Both the position numbers and the translations under genes were made by a program. Below are positions 52,150-61,290 of a stretch of DNA of 64,000 nucleotides, piece by piece. Source of the DNA: CAKZQX01 sp034436755 (GTDB lineage Bacteria; Chloroflexota; Chloroflexia; Chloroflexales; Chloroflexaceae); the NCBI GenBank assembly GCA_034436755.1, contig DAOTVB010000095.1, positions 1-64,000 of the forward strand, in the 5' to 3' direction. Numbering within the stretch: position 1 is the first letter of the stretch; every line of letters begins with the position of its first letter. The notes below the pieces were generated by a model. The model was not told the origin of the DNA. It saw only the letters and a list, made by a program, of their open reading frames with translations, and ran no database searches.

Positions 52150-52644
52150 ATGCCCGATATTATCGACACCCTCAGCATTCGTGCCGGGGGGGTGCATGCC
52201 TTCCAGAGCCTCCTGCTCCCCAATGTGCCGGCCCGACCGGAACGCCTCGTCCCCTACGGCGAAAGCTATTTTCGCTGGCTGGAGCGATTGCCCTGGATCG
52301 CGGTGAAACGCGGACCTACCGGCGAACGTACGATAAATGATACCGCCCTGCGCCTGGCGCTGCTGCGCTTTGCGCCGCCCTACCTCATCGAGGAACGTGA
52401 TGGGCGCGAGTTGCGCTATGCGATCATCGGTGGGGCGCTGGCGGCGGCGCGCGGCGGCTGGCTGGCGCTCGGCTACCGCGAAGAAGCCGGGGGGCTGCGC
52501 CTCTGGGTGGATGTGGTCGCCTACCGGCCCCGCCTGGGGGTAGGCTGGCTCTATCGCGGTACCCAGGTCCACGTCCACCGCTGGATTACGATCAACTTTC
52601 TGCATGCCTGGGGGCGGCAGTTATCGCAGAACAAGTCGGAATAG
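52150..52644 (+). CDS. Hypothetical protein
   Basis: 164 residues; ATG 52150. I do not recognise a family. It is soluble, with several Trp/Tyr/Arg clusters (Y-F-R-W-L-E-R-L-P-W, Y-R-P-R-L-G-V-G-W-L-Y-R) and an Ala/Gly-rich I-I-G-G-A-L-A-A-A-R-G-G-W-L-A-L-G-Y (near 98). No clear ribosome binding site. The length and codon use support a real gene. It stands alone between the terminator at 51986 and the SDR gene; the gap to 52814 holds nothing else. Confidence 0.5.
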   Translation: MPDIIDTLSIRAGGVHAFQSLLLPNVPARPERLVPYGESYFRWLERLPWIAVKRGPTGERTINDTALRLALLRFAPPYLIEERDGRELRYAIIGGALAAARGGWLALGYREEAGGLRLWVDVVAYRPRLGVGWLYRGTQVHVHRWITINFLHAWGRQLSQNKSE

Positions 52645-52814
52645 TTGTAGCTAATGGATCAGCATCCTGACCGCCGGCATGTCCTGACCTACCTGGCGCG
52701 CGAAGATCCCTACGATCTCTGAATTCGCCGATTTGCCGATTGACCCTGGGCAATGGGCCTGAACCATGGTAGCCTGGTGACAGACCAAGTTTTTTCCTGG
52801 AAAGGACATTGCAT

Positions 52815-53702
52815 ATGCAAGGCAACGTGTGTATAGTCACCGGCGCAAACTCCGGCATCGGCAAAGTTACCGCGCTGGAACTGGCGAAGCAGGGCGCAAC
52901 GGTGGTGATGGTCTGCCGCAGTGAGGAAAAGGGCCGGGCAGCCCAGGCCGAGATCAAAGCGCAGAGCGGCAATGAGCAGGTTGATCTGCTGCTGGCCGAC
53001 TTCGCCGTGCTCCAGCAGGTGCGTGAACTGGCTGATACCTTCCGACAGAAGTATCAGCGGCTCGACCGGCTGATCAATAACGCCGGGCTCTTCCTCAACC
53101 AGCGACAGGAGAGTGCCGACGGCTACGAGTATACCTTTGCCGTCAACCATCTAGCTCCCTTCCTGCTGACCAACCTGCTGCTCGATATGCTCAAGGCCAG
53201 TGCGCCCGCGCGGGTTGTCACGGTGGCATCGGAGGCCGAGCGGGGAGCCCGCCTGGACTTTGACGATCTGCAGCTCCGGCAGGGCTTTAATGGCATGCGC
53301 GCCTATGGCAACTCCAAGCTGGCGAATATTCTCTTCACCTATGCGCTGGCACGGCGGCTGGAGGGGAGCGGGGTAACGGCGAACTGTATGCATCCCGGTG
53401 GGGTTGCCACCAACTTTGCACAGAACACCTGGTTCGGGTTGGTGTTTAAACTCTTTAGCCCGTTCTTGCGCAGCCCGGAAGAAGGTGCCGCGACGTTGGT
53501 CTACCTGGCATCCTCCCCAGAAGTCGCAGATGCGACCGGCACCTATTTTAAGGACAAACAGCCCATCCGCGCAGCACCTATCGCCTATGACGAGGCGGTA
53601 CAGGAGCGGTTATGGCAGGTCAGCGCGGAGTTAGTTGATTTGTCTACCGCACCCGCTCCCGCCCATACGCTAGAATCTCATCCAGAAAGCGCGAAGGCTT
53701 GA
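52815..53702 (+). CDS. Short-chain dehydrogenase/reductase (retinol-dehydrogenase-like)
   Basis: 295 residues. The NAD(P) motif is T-G-A-N-S-G-I-G (about 10-17), the N-N-A-G motif is near 90, and the active site is Y-G-N-S-K (near 164) with Ser in V-A-S-E-A. The length and the L-N-x-x-x-x-x-A-D-G-Y-E-x-x-F-A-V-N-H motif point to the classical/WWOX or retinol dehydrogenase-like group. The substrate is unknown. ATG 52815 has GGAAAGGA upstream. Its 3' end overlaps the convergent helicase gene by 59 bp. Confidence 0.9.
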   Translation: MQGNVCIVTGANSGIGKVTALELAKQGATVVMVCRSEEKGRAAQAEIKAQSGNEQVDLLLADFAVLQQVRELADTFRQKYQRLDRLINNAGLFLNQRQESADGYEYTFAVNHLAPFLLTNLLLDMLKASAPARVVTVASEAERGARLDFDDLQLRQGFNGMRAYGNSKLANILFTYALARRLEGSGVTANCMHPGGVATNFAQNTWFGLVFKLFSPFLRSPEEGAATLVYLASSPEVADATGTYFKDKQPIRAAPIAYDEAVQERLWQVSAELVDLSTAPAPAHTLESHPESAKA

Positions 53703-55575
53703 GTTGCTGCCCCCGGTTGCGGGCCGCCGTCCAGGAGAGGTAGAGCCGTTCGCCCGCGCGGGTCAGCGCCACGTAGCAGAGGCGTCGCTCCTCCTCAATG
53801 CCCTCGGCACTGCCCAGGCTACGCTCGTGCGGCAGGGTGCGCTCCTCCAGCCCCAGCACAAACACGATAGGCCACTCCAGCCCCTTCGCCGCGTGGATGG
53901 TCAGGAGTTGCACCTGATCTCGTGTGTCGTCCTCGTTGTCGGCGCTGGTCAGCAGGGCGACCTCCTGCAAGAAGGTCCGCAGATCGGTATGCTCCTCCGT
54001 GGCACGCAGTAGCTCTTGCAGATGTTCGCGCGCATCGGGCAGTTCTTCCGGGTCAAGTCGCTGCTCCAGGGCGGCCATGTAGCCGCTCTGCTCCAGCACA
54101 TCGGCCAGCAGATGATCCGGTGGGTAGCCCTGCTCGGCCAGGCCGCGCCAGCGTGCCAGCAACGCCGCCAGTTTCCCTGCTCCTGCCCAGGCTTTCGGCT
54201 TGAGCAACGCCTGCGCCTCTGGTCGCTCCAGGGCCGCCGCCAGCGAGAGCCCGGCCTGCGCCGCGAAGCTGGACAGCGCCGCCAGTGACTGCGCGCCCAA
54301 CCCGCGTGCCGGCACATTCGCAATCCGCGTCAGGCTCAGGTTATCGGCGGGATTGACGATAGCCCGCAGGTAGGCCAGCGCATCCCGCACCACGGCCCGA
54401 TCATAGAAGCCCACGCTGCCCCGCACCTGGTAGGGCAGCCGCGCCTGGCGCAATTCCGTCTCAATCGGTCGGCTCATATGGCGCGTACGGTAGAGCACCG
54501 CCATATCGCGCAGCCGGCGTCCCTGCCGCACCAGATCATTAATATCCCGCACAACCTGGGCCGCTTCATCCCGGCTGTCACGCGCCTCCAGAATATGCAG
54601 GCAGCGCTCGCCGGGCAGCGAAGCGGCCGCAGCGCGCAACGCAATCGGCGGCACCGTCCGGCTGTGGCGAATGACGGCATAGGCGGCATCGAGGATGGAC
54701 TGGCGACTGCGGTAGTTGGTGGTTAGCTCAATCACCTGCGCCTCGGGGAAGTCCTGCGTAAAACGCCCGATAATCGTGTGGTCAGCGTTGCGGAAGCCGT
54801 AGATCGACTGCATCCCATCGCCGACAACAAACATTGAGCGCGGCTGCCCCATCGCCGGACGGGAGATCATTTCGACCAGCGCATGCTGGCTGGGGTCGGT
54901 GTCCTGGTACTCATCCACCAGGACATGTGTCCAGCGGGTATGGTACTGCTCCAGCACCTCGGGATGCTCCGTCAGCAGTTGATGCGTCAGGCGAATCAGA
55001 TCATCGAAGTCGAGCGCATTGGCCCGCTCCAATGCCCGCTGGTAGCGCCGGTAACAGCCGGCGACAAAGACCGACAGCGGGTCACGCGTAAAGCGCGCCA
55101 GCATACGCGGTGTCAGCAACCGGCTTTTGGCACGGGAGATATGCCGCAGCAGGTCGGCCGGTTCCAGCAGCACGGGGGGTGTCTCGGTGGCGGCGTTCAG
55201 GGCTTCCGCCGCAAGCTGTAACTGCTCATCAGTCGCGTAAATGGTAAAGTCGGCGGTATAACTGCCGATCCGCCCGGTAATCTCGGCCCGCAGGATCTGC
55301 GCGCAGACAGCATGAAAGGTGCCGGTGGTCAGCCCGCGCACCCGCTTCCCCAGCAGGTCGCGCAGGCGGCCGCGCATCTCACGCGCGGCCTTGTTGGTGA
55401 AGGTCAGCGCCAGAATGTTTGCCGGGGCGATCCGGTGCTGCGCAATCATGTAGGCGACCCGCAAGGTCAACACGCGCGTCTTGCCGCTGCCTGCACCCGC
55501 GCGCACCAGAACGGGTCCGATTGGCGCAGTCACGGCCGCGCGCTGTTCGGGATTAAGCGAGGTGAGAAATTCCAT
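53644..55575 (-). CDS. UvrD/PcrA/Rep-family ATP-dependent DNA helicase
   Basis: 643 residues, somewhat shorter than PcrA/UvrD (about 720). Walker A is R-A-G-A-G-S-G-K-T-R-V-L (about 25-36), motif Ia A-L-T-F-T-N-K-A-A, motif II V-D-E-Y-Q-D-T-D-P, motif III G-D-G-M-Q-S-I-Y-G-F-R-N-A-D (usually G-D-D-x-Q-S-I-Y), motif V V-Q-L-L-T-I-H-A-A-K-G-L-E-W, motif VI V-A-L-T-R-A. It unwinds DNA 3'-5' in repair and recombination. The missing residues are at the C-terminus. AGGAAAG precedes the ATG. Confidence 0.93.
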   Translation of the reverse strand: MEFLTSLNPEQRAAVTAPIGPVLVRAGAGSGKTRVLTLRVAYMIAQHRIAPANILALTFTNKAAREMRGRLRDLLGKRVRGLTTGTFHAVCAQILRAEITGRIGSYTADFTIYATDEQLQLAAEALNAATETPPVLLEPADLLRHISRAKSRLLTPRMLARFTRDPLSVFVAGCYRRYQRALERANALDFDDLIRLTHQLLTEHPEVLEQYHTRWTHVLVDEYQDTDPSQHALVEMISRPAMGQPRSMFVVGDGMQSIYGFRNADHTIIGRFTQDFPEAQVIELTTNYRSRQSILDAAYAVIRHSRTVPPIALRAAAASLPGERCLHILEARDSRDEAAQVVRDINDLVRQGRRLRDMAVLYRTRHMSRPIETELRQARLPYQVRGSVGFYDRAVVRDALAYLRAIVNPADNLSLTRIANVPARGLGAQSLAALSSFAAQAGLSLAAALERPEAQALLKPKAWAGAGKLAALLARWRGLAEQGYPPDHLLADVLEQSGYMAALEQRLDPEELPDAREHLQELLRATEEHTDLRTFLQEVALLTSADNEDDTRDQVQLLTIHAAKGLEWPIVFVLGLEERTLPHERSLGSAEGIEEERRLCYVALTRAGERLYLSWTAARNRGQQLKPSRFLDEILAYGRERVR

Positions 55576-55623
55576 ACTCCTGCTTTCCTGGGATGTTTAC
55601 CAGAACTTTTGCTTGATTCGCGC

Positions 55624-55677
55624 TGAACTCCGTGAAGCGTCTCATGCTGGTGTGAACGAGACGCTGTACGGAGTTCA
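55624..55677. other. Large hairpin between the helicase and membrane-protein genes
   Basis: TGAACTCCGT (55624-55633) pairs with ACGGAGTTCA (55668-55677); inside, AGCGTCTC pairs with GAGACGCT. It may be the terminator of the leftward membrane-protein gene. Confidence 0.5.
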
Positions 55678-55745
55678 ACGTAACGCTGTTGTCGGGTTAT
55701 TCATGAGTAGAGCCGGCTACTGTCCATATGCCCGGCTGAACCGAT

Positions 55746-57287
55746 TTAGCGACAGTGCGCCAGAACTACTGCCTGGCTGTCGCTATATGCTTCGCACCAT
55801 CCCGGCGTATTCGCCAGTAGCAGATGCAGATCCGACTCGTTCGGCAGTAGCAGATGGGTAATCTGCCAGCGGTCAATCACCTCCAGGCTGCGCTCATCAC
55901 CACGGGCGATGGTAAAGTAATCCTCCCAGATCACTACCGGGAATAACTCCACCCGCAGATCGGCAAAAATTTGCTTTTCAGGCATCTCCCAAATGGTGTA
56001 ACTGCTGTAGGTCATTGTCGTCCAGAAGCGCCCCTCAATCGGGTTGTCCTCTAACCAGGCAGTTGCGGCAATCGGCGTGGAACTGCTGACCAGGAAGCGG
56101 TAGCGACCAGTATCTGCAAAGAGTTGTTCAATCCCCAGGTAGCGGGCGGGCATAAACCAGGGCAACACCGCGACCAGCATGACTCCCAGAAATGCGCTAT
56201 AGATTGTACTAAACAGCGCGCTACCCCGCGTAGGCGGCCGGTTGGGAAACAGCAGCGCCAGCCGCGCGGCCAGCAGCGGAAGCAGCACCAGCGCAAACCA
56301 GGCGGCATAGCGTACGCCGCCGATGGTCAACCATGCCAGCGCACAATACCAGAGCAGATCGGTCGCCGAGGGGCGGCGCGGTCCCGTCGCCATCAGAACG
56401 GCCAGCAACAGCAGCAGCGCATAAAACCAGAAACCGGTACCGGCCAGGTTGAACGTATTCTCCGGTGGTTGCCACTCGACAAACCACTGCTGAAGCGGAG
56501 TATTGGTCAGCATATCCCGGACATACCCGAAGATGCCGATGCCCAATGGATTGACCAGCAGGGCCGGCAGCATTGACCCCCCGGCAAGCGTGAGTCCTTG
56601 CAACTGCGCACCAGCCTGATGGTCCGGCTCACGCACGCTACGCAGGACGGTAATTGCGGTGCCGAGCCAGGCCAACGCCAGCAGTGCGACCCCCAGCATA
56701 AACGAGCCATGCAGGTTTACCCAGAGGATCATCAGCAGTGGCAGCAACAGAAGCAACCAGCGTGTCGTCAGTCGCCCACTGCGATACTCCCCCAGCAGGA
56801 CTACAAATGCCACTCCCGGTAAGAAGGCCAGCGTTTGCGGGCGCAGCGTCCAGTTGTTCCAGCCGACCATAATCGCCAGGAAGAGGGCCAGCGCGACCGC
56901 CTTCCCCTGCCCAACCTGTCGCCAGGCGTGCCAGCTTATCAGTCCATAACTCAGGGTAATGACGAGGGTGCGGGTCAGTGTCAGCAGCGGCACATCGCCC
57001 AGCCACCAGAGCCCATACATAATCAGCTCACTCAGCCAGCTCTGGTAGACATACGGTGCGTCGGCGGGGAGCGTATACGCCCAGCGGTTAGTTGTAATAA
57101 GCCCGCCCTCCTGGATCATCGCACGTCCGGCGGCCATATGCCACCAGAGATCATTTGGCGGCAGCGGCGTTATGCTGAGAAAGAGCCAGATCAACGCCAG
57201 CAGCGTGAAAACCCAGAGGTGATCCAGGGTCAAATAGCGTTCGGTTGCGCGGCGAATCGGGCGGACTGCTTCGTCATAGGTATGCAT
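55746..57287 (-). CDS. Polytopic membrane protein, GT-C glycosyltransferase-like
   Basis: 513 residues with about 10-12 membrane segments and a soluble C-terminal region (from about 385). The early loop has P-P-N-D-L-W-W-H-M-A-A-G-R (about 43-55), with an acidic residue after the first membrane segment as in GT-C enzymes, then T-N-R-W-A-Y-T and Y-Q-S-W-L-S-E. GT-C enzymes use lipid-linked sugars outside the membrane. The assignment rests on topology and this loop only. GAGGAACCC precedes the ATG. Confidence 0.6.
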   Translation of the reverse strand: MHTYDEAVRPIRRATERYLTLDHLWVFTLLALIWLFLSITPLPPNDLWWHMAAGRAMIQEGGLITTNRWAYTLPADAPYVYQSWLSELIMYGLWWLGDVPLLTLTRTLVITLSYGLISWHAWRQVGQGKAVALALFLAIMVGWNNWTLRPQTLAFLPGVAFVVLLGEYRSGRLTTRWLLLLLPLLMILWVNLHGSFMLGVALLALAWLGTAITVLRSVREPDHQAGAQLQGLTLAGGSMLPALLVNPLGIGIFGYVRDMLTNTPLQQWFVEWQPPENTFNLAGTGFWFYALLLLLAVLMATGPRRPSATDLLWYCALAWLTIGGVRYAAWFALVLLPLLAARLALLFPNRPPTRGSALFSTIYSAFLGVMLVAVLPWFMPARYLGIEQLFADTGRYRFLVSSSTPIAATAWLEDNPIEGRFWTTMTYSSYTIWEMPEKQIFADLRVELFPVVIWEDYFTIARGDERSLEVIDRWQITHLLLPNESDLHLLLANTPGWCEAYSDSQAVVLAHCR

Positions 57288-57480
57288 GGGTTCCTCGCTC
57301 TGCTAGCTAGATGTTGGGGGCGTGCCTGGCGTTTATCTCCAGGGAGCGCAAGGTTTCGTTGAGTCAGGCTTGCAGTATCAGTTGTTCTCACCGGGCTGGA
57401 CTGGTCCCGTAGCACTGATCCGGCAGACAACCGTCCTCCATTGTAGCGCAAAGCGGGCAGGACGCAAAGGGAAACTTCAG

Positions 57481-57513
57481 AGCTTCCGGGAAGTTGCGAA
57501 CTTCCCGGAAGCT
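57481..57513 (-). terminator. Hairpin after the LysM-protein gene
   Basis: AGCTTCCGGGAAGTT / AACTTCCCGGAAGCT with a GCG loop, perfect 15-bp stem, 18 nt past the leftward stop codon. The T-run is weak. The remaining gap to 57287 shows no gene. Confidence 0.6.
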
Positions 57514-57531
57514 AGTGGGTAAGGGGCAGGA

Positions 57532-58035
57532 TCACATAGGAATACGCAAGACCTGACCGGTGAAGATAATATCGGGGTTGCTCAGTTGATGACGATTGGC
57601 TTCAAAGATGCGCGGCCAGAGGGAGCCGTCGCCGTAGTAGCGCTGGGCGAGGACCGAGAGTGTTTCGCCGCCCGCCACTGTATGCACCGAGAAGCCGGTG
57701 TAGGAATTGATTAGCGCGGGGCCGAATACAATCGGCACAACGACCTTGTTGATCTCGCTGCCATCCCGGGCGGACTGCTCGAAGACTTCCAGGATGCCCG
57801 GGGCCGTTGCCGGTATGCCGCCAAGATCAAACGTGGTGTGGAAATTCCCCCAGATCCCGGTACCGCCGGCCTGGATGTGGCTCTGTGCCAGTTCTACACC
57901 CTGGGCATCACGAATACGCACCTGAATGGTGCCTTCGAAACCGGTGCCAACTCCGCAGATACGCACCGGATCATCGACAATATCATGGGGCTGGGGATGG
58001 TGTACTGTAATTGATGGCAGTTGTGGTCCGTTCAT
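57532..58035 (-). CDS. Protein with Gmad2/Ig-like domain and C-terminal LysM
   Basis: 167 residues. Residues about 8-100 match Gmad2-type Ig-like domains (I-R-D-A-Q-G-V-E-L-A-Q-S-H-I-Q-A-G and G-T-I-Q-V-R-I). Residues about 115-166 are a LysM module (V-H-T-V-A-G-G-E-T-L-S-V-L-A-Q-R-Y-Y-G, N-P-D-I-I-F-T-G-Q-V-L-R-I-P), which binds peptidoglycan or chitin-like glycans. No signal peptide is evident, so either the protein stays inside or export uses another route. GGGAGGGAG precedes the ATG at 58035. Confidence 0.85.
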   Translation of the reverse strand: MNGPQLPSITVHHPQPHDIVDDPVRICGVGTGFEGTIQVRIRDAQGVELAQSHIQAGGTGIWGNFHTTFDLGGIPATAPGILEVFEQSARDGSEINKVVVPIVFGPALINSYTGFSVHTVAGGETLSVLAQRYYGDGSLWPRIFEANRHQLSNPDIIFTGQVLRIPM

Positions 58036-58242
58036 CTAACTCCCTCCCTTGTCGTTATCTCGTGTAGTGAAAACCGTAGCCTGTATTACAGACTCATCCC
58101 ACATGAACGAGTGCCGGTTGCGCTATCGCATATGCTTTGTGGGCAGATTGATCTATCTTTGCGCAATGACATACACCATGCTTTGTGGTAGAATTACACT
58201 ATTCCGGCGCAGTCTGGCGCGTTATGCTAACCAGAGGAGCAG

Positions 58243-59139
58243 ATGATGAGTGCAGCAGGTAAACCCATCGCCTTTATGAGCTATACGCGCTTCGATGATG
58301 ATTTTGTGGGCGAAGCATTAACCCGGTTCCGCGAAGAGTTATCAAAAACAATACGGTTTCTGAGCGGTAGGGAGATCGAGATTTTTCAGGATGTAGAAGG
58401 TATTCGATTGGGTCAAAACATTCAGCAGCGGATTAAAGCATCGCTGGATGAAATTATCGTACTCATTCCTATTCTGACACCAAACTACTTCACCAGCCCA
58501 TGGTGCCGTGAAGAATTAGAATTATTTCTGAACCGGGAGCGCCAACTGGGGCGGAATGATCTGATAATCTCGCTCTACTATCAGACAGAACCGAAACTTG
58601 ATGAAGCAATGAAGCACCACAGCGTGCGCGGGCCGATAAGCGACCCGCTCATCCAGGAAATTGCGCAACGCCTGGTCTGCGATTGGCGCCCATTTCAGGA
58701 TAAAGACTTTAGCGACGCGCAGGTCCGCGCCGAACTCAAACGTATTGCAGAGTCAATTCTGACTGTGCTGAATAATGTTCAGTCGTCGGTACAACCAACA
58801 GCCGGTTCGCAATCCACAAGTGGTACCCCCACTCCACAATATGCTTCTGATAATACGGCTGAAGATCAACCCGCACCAGGCAAGAATGTACATGTTGATC
58901 AGCGTCAGTTGCGCGATGTAATGGTAAAGCATTTTGGGCAGGAAGAGTTGGCACTGCTCTGTCACGATATTGAACTGGAACTGGGGAAAGCCGGGATTGA
59001 ACAACAGGTCAATCTAGAGATTGTCGGGGGCAGTGGCAAGGCCATGCAGATCTTGAATTTGATCCAGTACCTTTATCGCCGGGGATACCTGAGTTACCTG
59101 GTTGCCGCTGTACGGCGCGAACGCCCCGGCAGTATCTGA
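58243..59139 (+). CDS. TIR-domain protein with C-terminal effector-associated (EAD-like) domain
   Basis: 298 residues. The TIR domain (about 6-125) has A-F-M-S-Y-T-R, E-I-F-Q-D-V-E-G and S-P-W-C-R-E-E-L (near 85-92), where one of E90/E91 matches the catalytic Glu of NAD-cleaving TIR domains. A Ser/Thr/Pro linker (about 180-215) leads to a ~75-residue helical domain: L-R-D-V-M-V-K-H-F-G-Q-E-E-L-A-L-L-C near 225 and Y-L-Y-R-R-G-Y-L-S-Y-L-V-A-A-V-R-R near 275. This resembles effector-associated domains that link effectors to sensor NTPases in bacterial conflict systems. The partner is not adjacent. AGAGGAGCAG precedes the ATG. Confidence 0.85.
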   Translation: MMSAAGKPIAFMSYTRFDDDFVGEALTRFREELSKTIRFLSGREIEIFQDVEGIRLGQNIQQRIKASLDEIIVLIPILTPNYFTSPWCREELELFLNRERQLGRNDLIISLYYQTEPKLDEAMKHHSVRGPISDPLIQEIAQRLVCDWRPFQDKDFSDAQVRAELKRIAESILTVLNNVQSSVQPTAGSQSTSGTPTPQYASDNTAEDQPAPGKNVHVDQRQLRDVMVKHFGQEELALLCHDIELELGKAGIEQQVNLEIVGGSGKAMQILNLIQYLYRRGYLSYLVAAVRRERPGSI

Positions 59140-59162
59140 CATACATTCGTAGCCGAAGCGCA

Positions 59163-59199
59163 ATGGAGGGTGCCGGGAATTACTCCTGGCACCCTCCAT
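59163..59199. terminator. Bidirectional hairpin between TIR and cytochrome genes
   Basis: ATGGAGGGTGCC / GGCACCCTCCAT with inner GGA/TCC pairs, 24 nt from each stop codon. It is not followed by a T-run on either side. Confidence 0.6.
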
Positions 59200-59222
59200 C
59201 TGTTGGAAGTCAAGTCGTTCTG

Positions 59223-60392
59223 CTACTCACCCTGCAGAGTCAGCAGGTAGGCAACGAGATTGTTGATCTGCTCCTCCGAGAGGATGTCGCCGTAGTTCTG
59301 CGGCATCACGCCGGCCGAGTAGCCTTCGACAACATACTCATTGGAGTTGACAATCGAGTTTCGCAGATACTCCACTGCCGACTGATCCGGCACGCGGGTC
59401 TGCGCCCGGACAGCGATACCGGCCATGTTCGGCCCGGTGAAGTCACCGCGGGCGGCTTCGACATAGTGGCAGGTGACACAGCCGGCGGCCACGCCACCGC
59501 TGGTGTTGATCAGGTTCTGGTTCCAGAGCTGCTGACCGGCATCCGGATCACCGATGGATGCGGGATCGGGCAGATCGCCTGCGGCGGCCCCATTCTCAGG
59601 AGCAGCCTCACCCTCGGGAGCAGCGGTGGGCTCGGCCGGGGCAGCGGTGGGCTCCGCCGGGGCAGCGGTGGGCTCCGCCGGGGCAGCGGTGGGCTCCGCC
59701 GGGGCAGCGGTGGGCTCCGCCGGGGCAGCGGTGGGCTCCGCCGGAGCAGCGGTGGCTTCCGGTGCGGCGGTGGCTTCCGGCGCTGCCGTGCCCTCCGGTG
59801 CGGCGGTGGCTTCCGGTGCGGCCGTGCCCTCCGGTGCGGCGGTGGCTTCCGGTGCGGCCGTGCCTTCAGGCGCTGCCGTGCCCTCTGGCGCGGGGGTGCC
59901 CTCCGGTGCGGCGGTGGCTTCCGGTGCCGCCTCAGCAACCGTTACGTTAGCGGTGCCGGTGCAACCGCTGATGCAGGTAATCTCATAGGTACCCGGCTCG
60001 GCGTAGTTGACCGAGACCCGCTGGCGGGCGACAAGTTCGGTTCCTTCCTGTGTGGATACACGGGGCAGATTGACGGTTAAGGTTGAGCCGCCACCGACGG
60101 CAACCTGCAGTTCTGCATCAGAACTGCTCTGGTTGACAAAGATCAGATCCAGCGCCTGACCGGGCGCGATCTGAACACCCTCACCACTCAGTGTCCCTTC
60201 CGTGTCGATCACAATTTCCGCCGCCTGCGGTGGTGCCGGTGTTGTTGTTGGCGTAATGACGGCGGCCCCCTGCGGCGTTAACGCACGACTGCGCCCAACG
60301 CCGACCGGCTCACCACATGCCGCGAGCAGTGTGACGAGCATCAATACAGTGAAAAACGCCCCACGTCCGATAACCCAACCTGTTCTGTGCAT
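59223..60392 (-). CDS. Lipoprotein cytochrome c with cupredoxin-like N-terminal domain and repetitive linker
   Basis: 389 residues. A lipobox L-V-T-L-L-A-A-C (Cys near 26) anchors it outside the membrane. Residues about 60-150 are a cupredoxin-like beta domain with C-I-S-G-C. A linker of many Ala/Pro/Glu/Thr repeats (about 155-285) leads to a class I cytochrome c: heme site C-V-T-C-H and axial Met in V-M-P-Q-N-Y-G-D-I-L. It likely passes electrons between membrane complexes and a soluble or surface partner. AGAGAGGACAA precedes ATG 60392. Confidence 0.9.
   Translation of the reverse strand: MHRTGWVIGRGAFFTVLMLVTLLAACGEPVGVGRSRALTPQGAAVITPTTTPAPPQAAEIVIDTEGTLSGEGVQIAPGQALDLIFVNQSSSDAELQVAVGGGSTLTVNLPRVSTQEGTELVARQRVSVNYAEPGTYEITCISGCTGTANVTVAEAAPEATAAPEGTPAPEGTAAPEGTAAPEATAAPEGTAAPEATAAPEGTAAPEATAAPEATAAPAEPTAAPAEPTAAPAEPTAAPAEPTAAPAEPTAAPAEPTAAPEGEAAPENGAAAGDLPDPASIGDPDAGQQLWNQNLINTSGGVAAGCVTCHYVEAARGDFTGPNMAGIAVRAQTRVPDQSAVEYLRNSIVNSNEYVVEGYSAGVMPQNYGDILSEEQINNLVAYLLTLQGE
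59620..59930. repeat. 21-bp coding tandem repeats in the cytochrome linker
   Basis: Six copies of GCAGCGGTGGGCTCCGCCGG (period 21, 59620-59745), then shorter GCGGTGGCTTCCGGTGCGG/CC units to about 59930. They encode Ala-Ala-Pro-Ala-Glu-Pro-Thr and Ala-Ala-Pro-Glu-Ala/Gly-Thr on the minus strand and are in frame. Confidence 0.8.
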
Positions 60393-60904
60393 AACATTGT
60401 CCTCTCTACAATCGTTCACACGAAAATCCACCAACAACCAATACAGAGAAGCGCCACCACACCAGTGATGATGAGCACGCAACGCTCCAATGTGCCGTAG
60501 AGATACCCCCGCCTGATTTGCCCGATACCTCAGACATGATTATGGATCGCGGCGGGGCAGCAGCGGAACTGGCATCCTGGTCGTCTTGCTCCGACGTGTC
60601 CATCTGCTCGATCACAGCAATGGTTTAGGTTGCAGTCATTATATGTGAATGAAACAAGTTTGACTTATATTCAAATTTTACCAGAGATCAAAAAGGAGGT
60701 CAAGTCTCAAGTTTGCGAGATTGCCGGAAGGCGCTCCAATCGGTTATCGTATCCGACCACGGTGAGGCGATTTTCATCAGAAGCAAAATCGCTTCAGGTG
60801 ATGCTTCGTCCAAACCATGTATCGCCGACAAAACTCACAGAGGCGGCGGTTTGCCCGCGGGTCTACTCTACATAACTGTGGTACGCTGTTTAATGAATGT
60901 TGAA
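60393..60904. other. Intergenic gap with short unsupported frames
   Basis: A 245-bp frame at 60630-60875 and one at 60713-60910 lack similarity I recognise, although AAAAAGGAGGT at about 60690 looks like a ribosome binding site. The string A-G-G-G-L-P-A-G-L-L-Y in the second frame could be a decayed gene end. I do not call a gene. Confidence 0.35.
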
Positions 60905-61135
60905 CATTAAATCCGGACATCAATAAATCTGCAGTCCCGGCTTCAGCCGGATCGGGCGTGACCTTCAGTCAGTATGCTGCGGCCCCAGCAGGCATTCCAC
61001 CGGCTAAAGCCGGGATTCCAGTACGTCACATATCTGGATTATTTTCTCACTTTCATCAGCCGGTTTTCTATTACCTCAGTAAGCACCAGCCGTAGGGTGC
61101 ATTCGATGCACCGTTCTGCTGCCGTACGCTGTGGA
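60905..61135. repeat. Dispersed palindromic repeat, family B locus 3
   Basis: CCCGGCTTCAGCCGG near 60937 and CCGGCTAAAGCCGGGATTCC near 61000-61019, TATCTGGATTATTTTCTCAC near 61031-61050, CATCAGCCGG near 61055, then CCGTAGGGTGCATTCGATGC near 61090-61110. It matches locus 1 in inverse orientation. Confidence 0.7.
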
Positions 61136-61290
61136 TCTACTATTCTATTTACGGGCGTCACGGAAATAGAAATCACCTTCTCTTTCAGGAACTCTCGTAC
61201 CCAACTGTGTTGTAATACCCACAATCGGTAAAGACACGGCGTATTAACGCATGAAAACAGTGGTTCGTAGAACCAGTTCAGAAGAAAAGT

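Noticed and set aside
60630..60910. Two short overlapping frames with an AAGGAGG-like site
   Set aside because: Neither gives a recognisable product and they differ in frame. A decayed gene is possible, but I cannot support it as a CDS.
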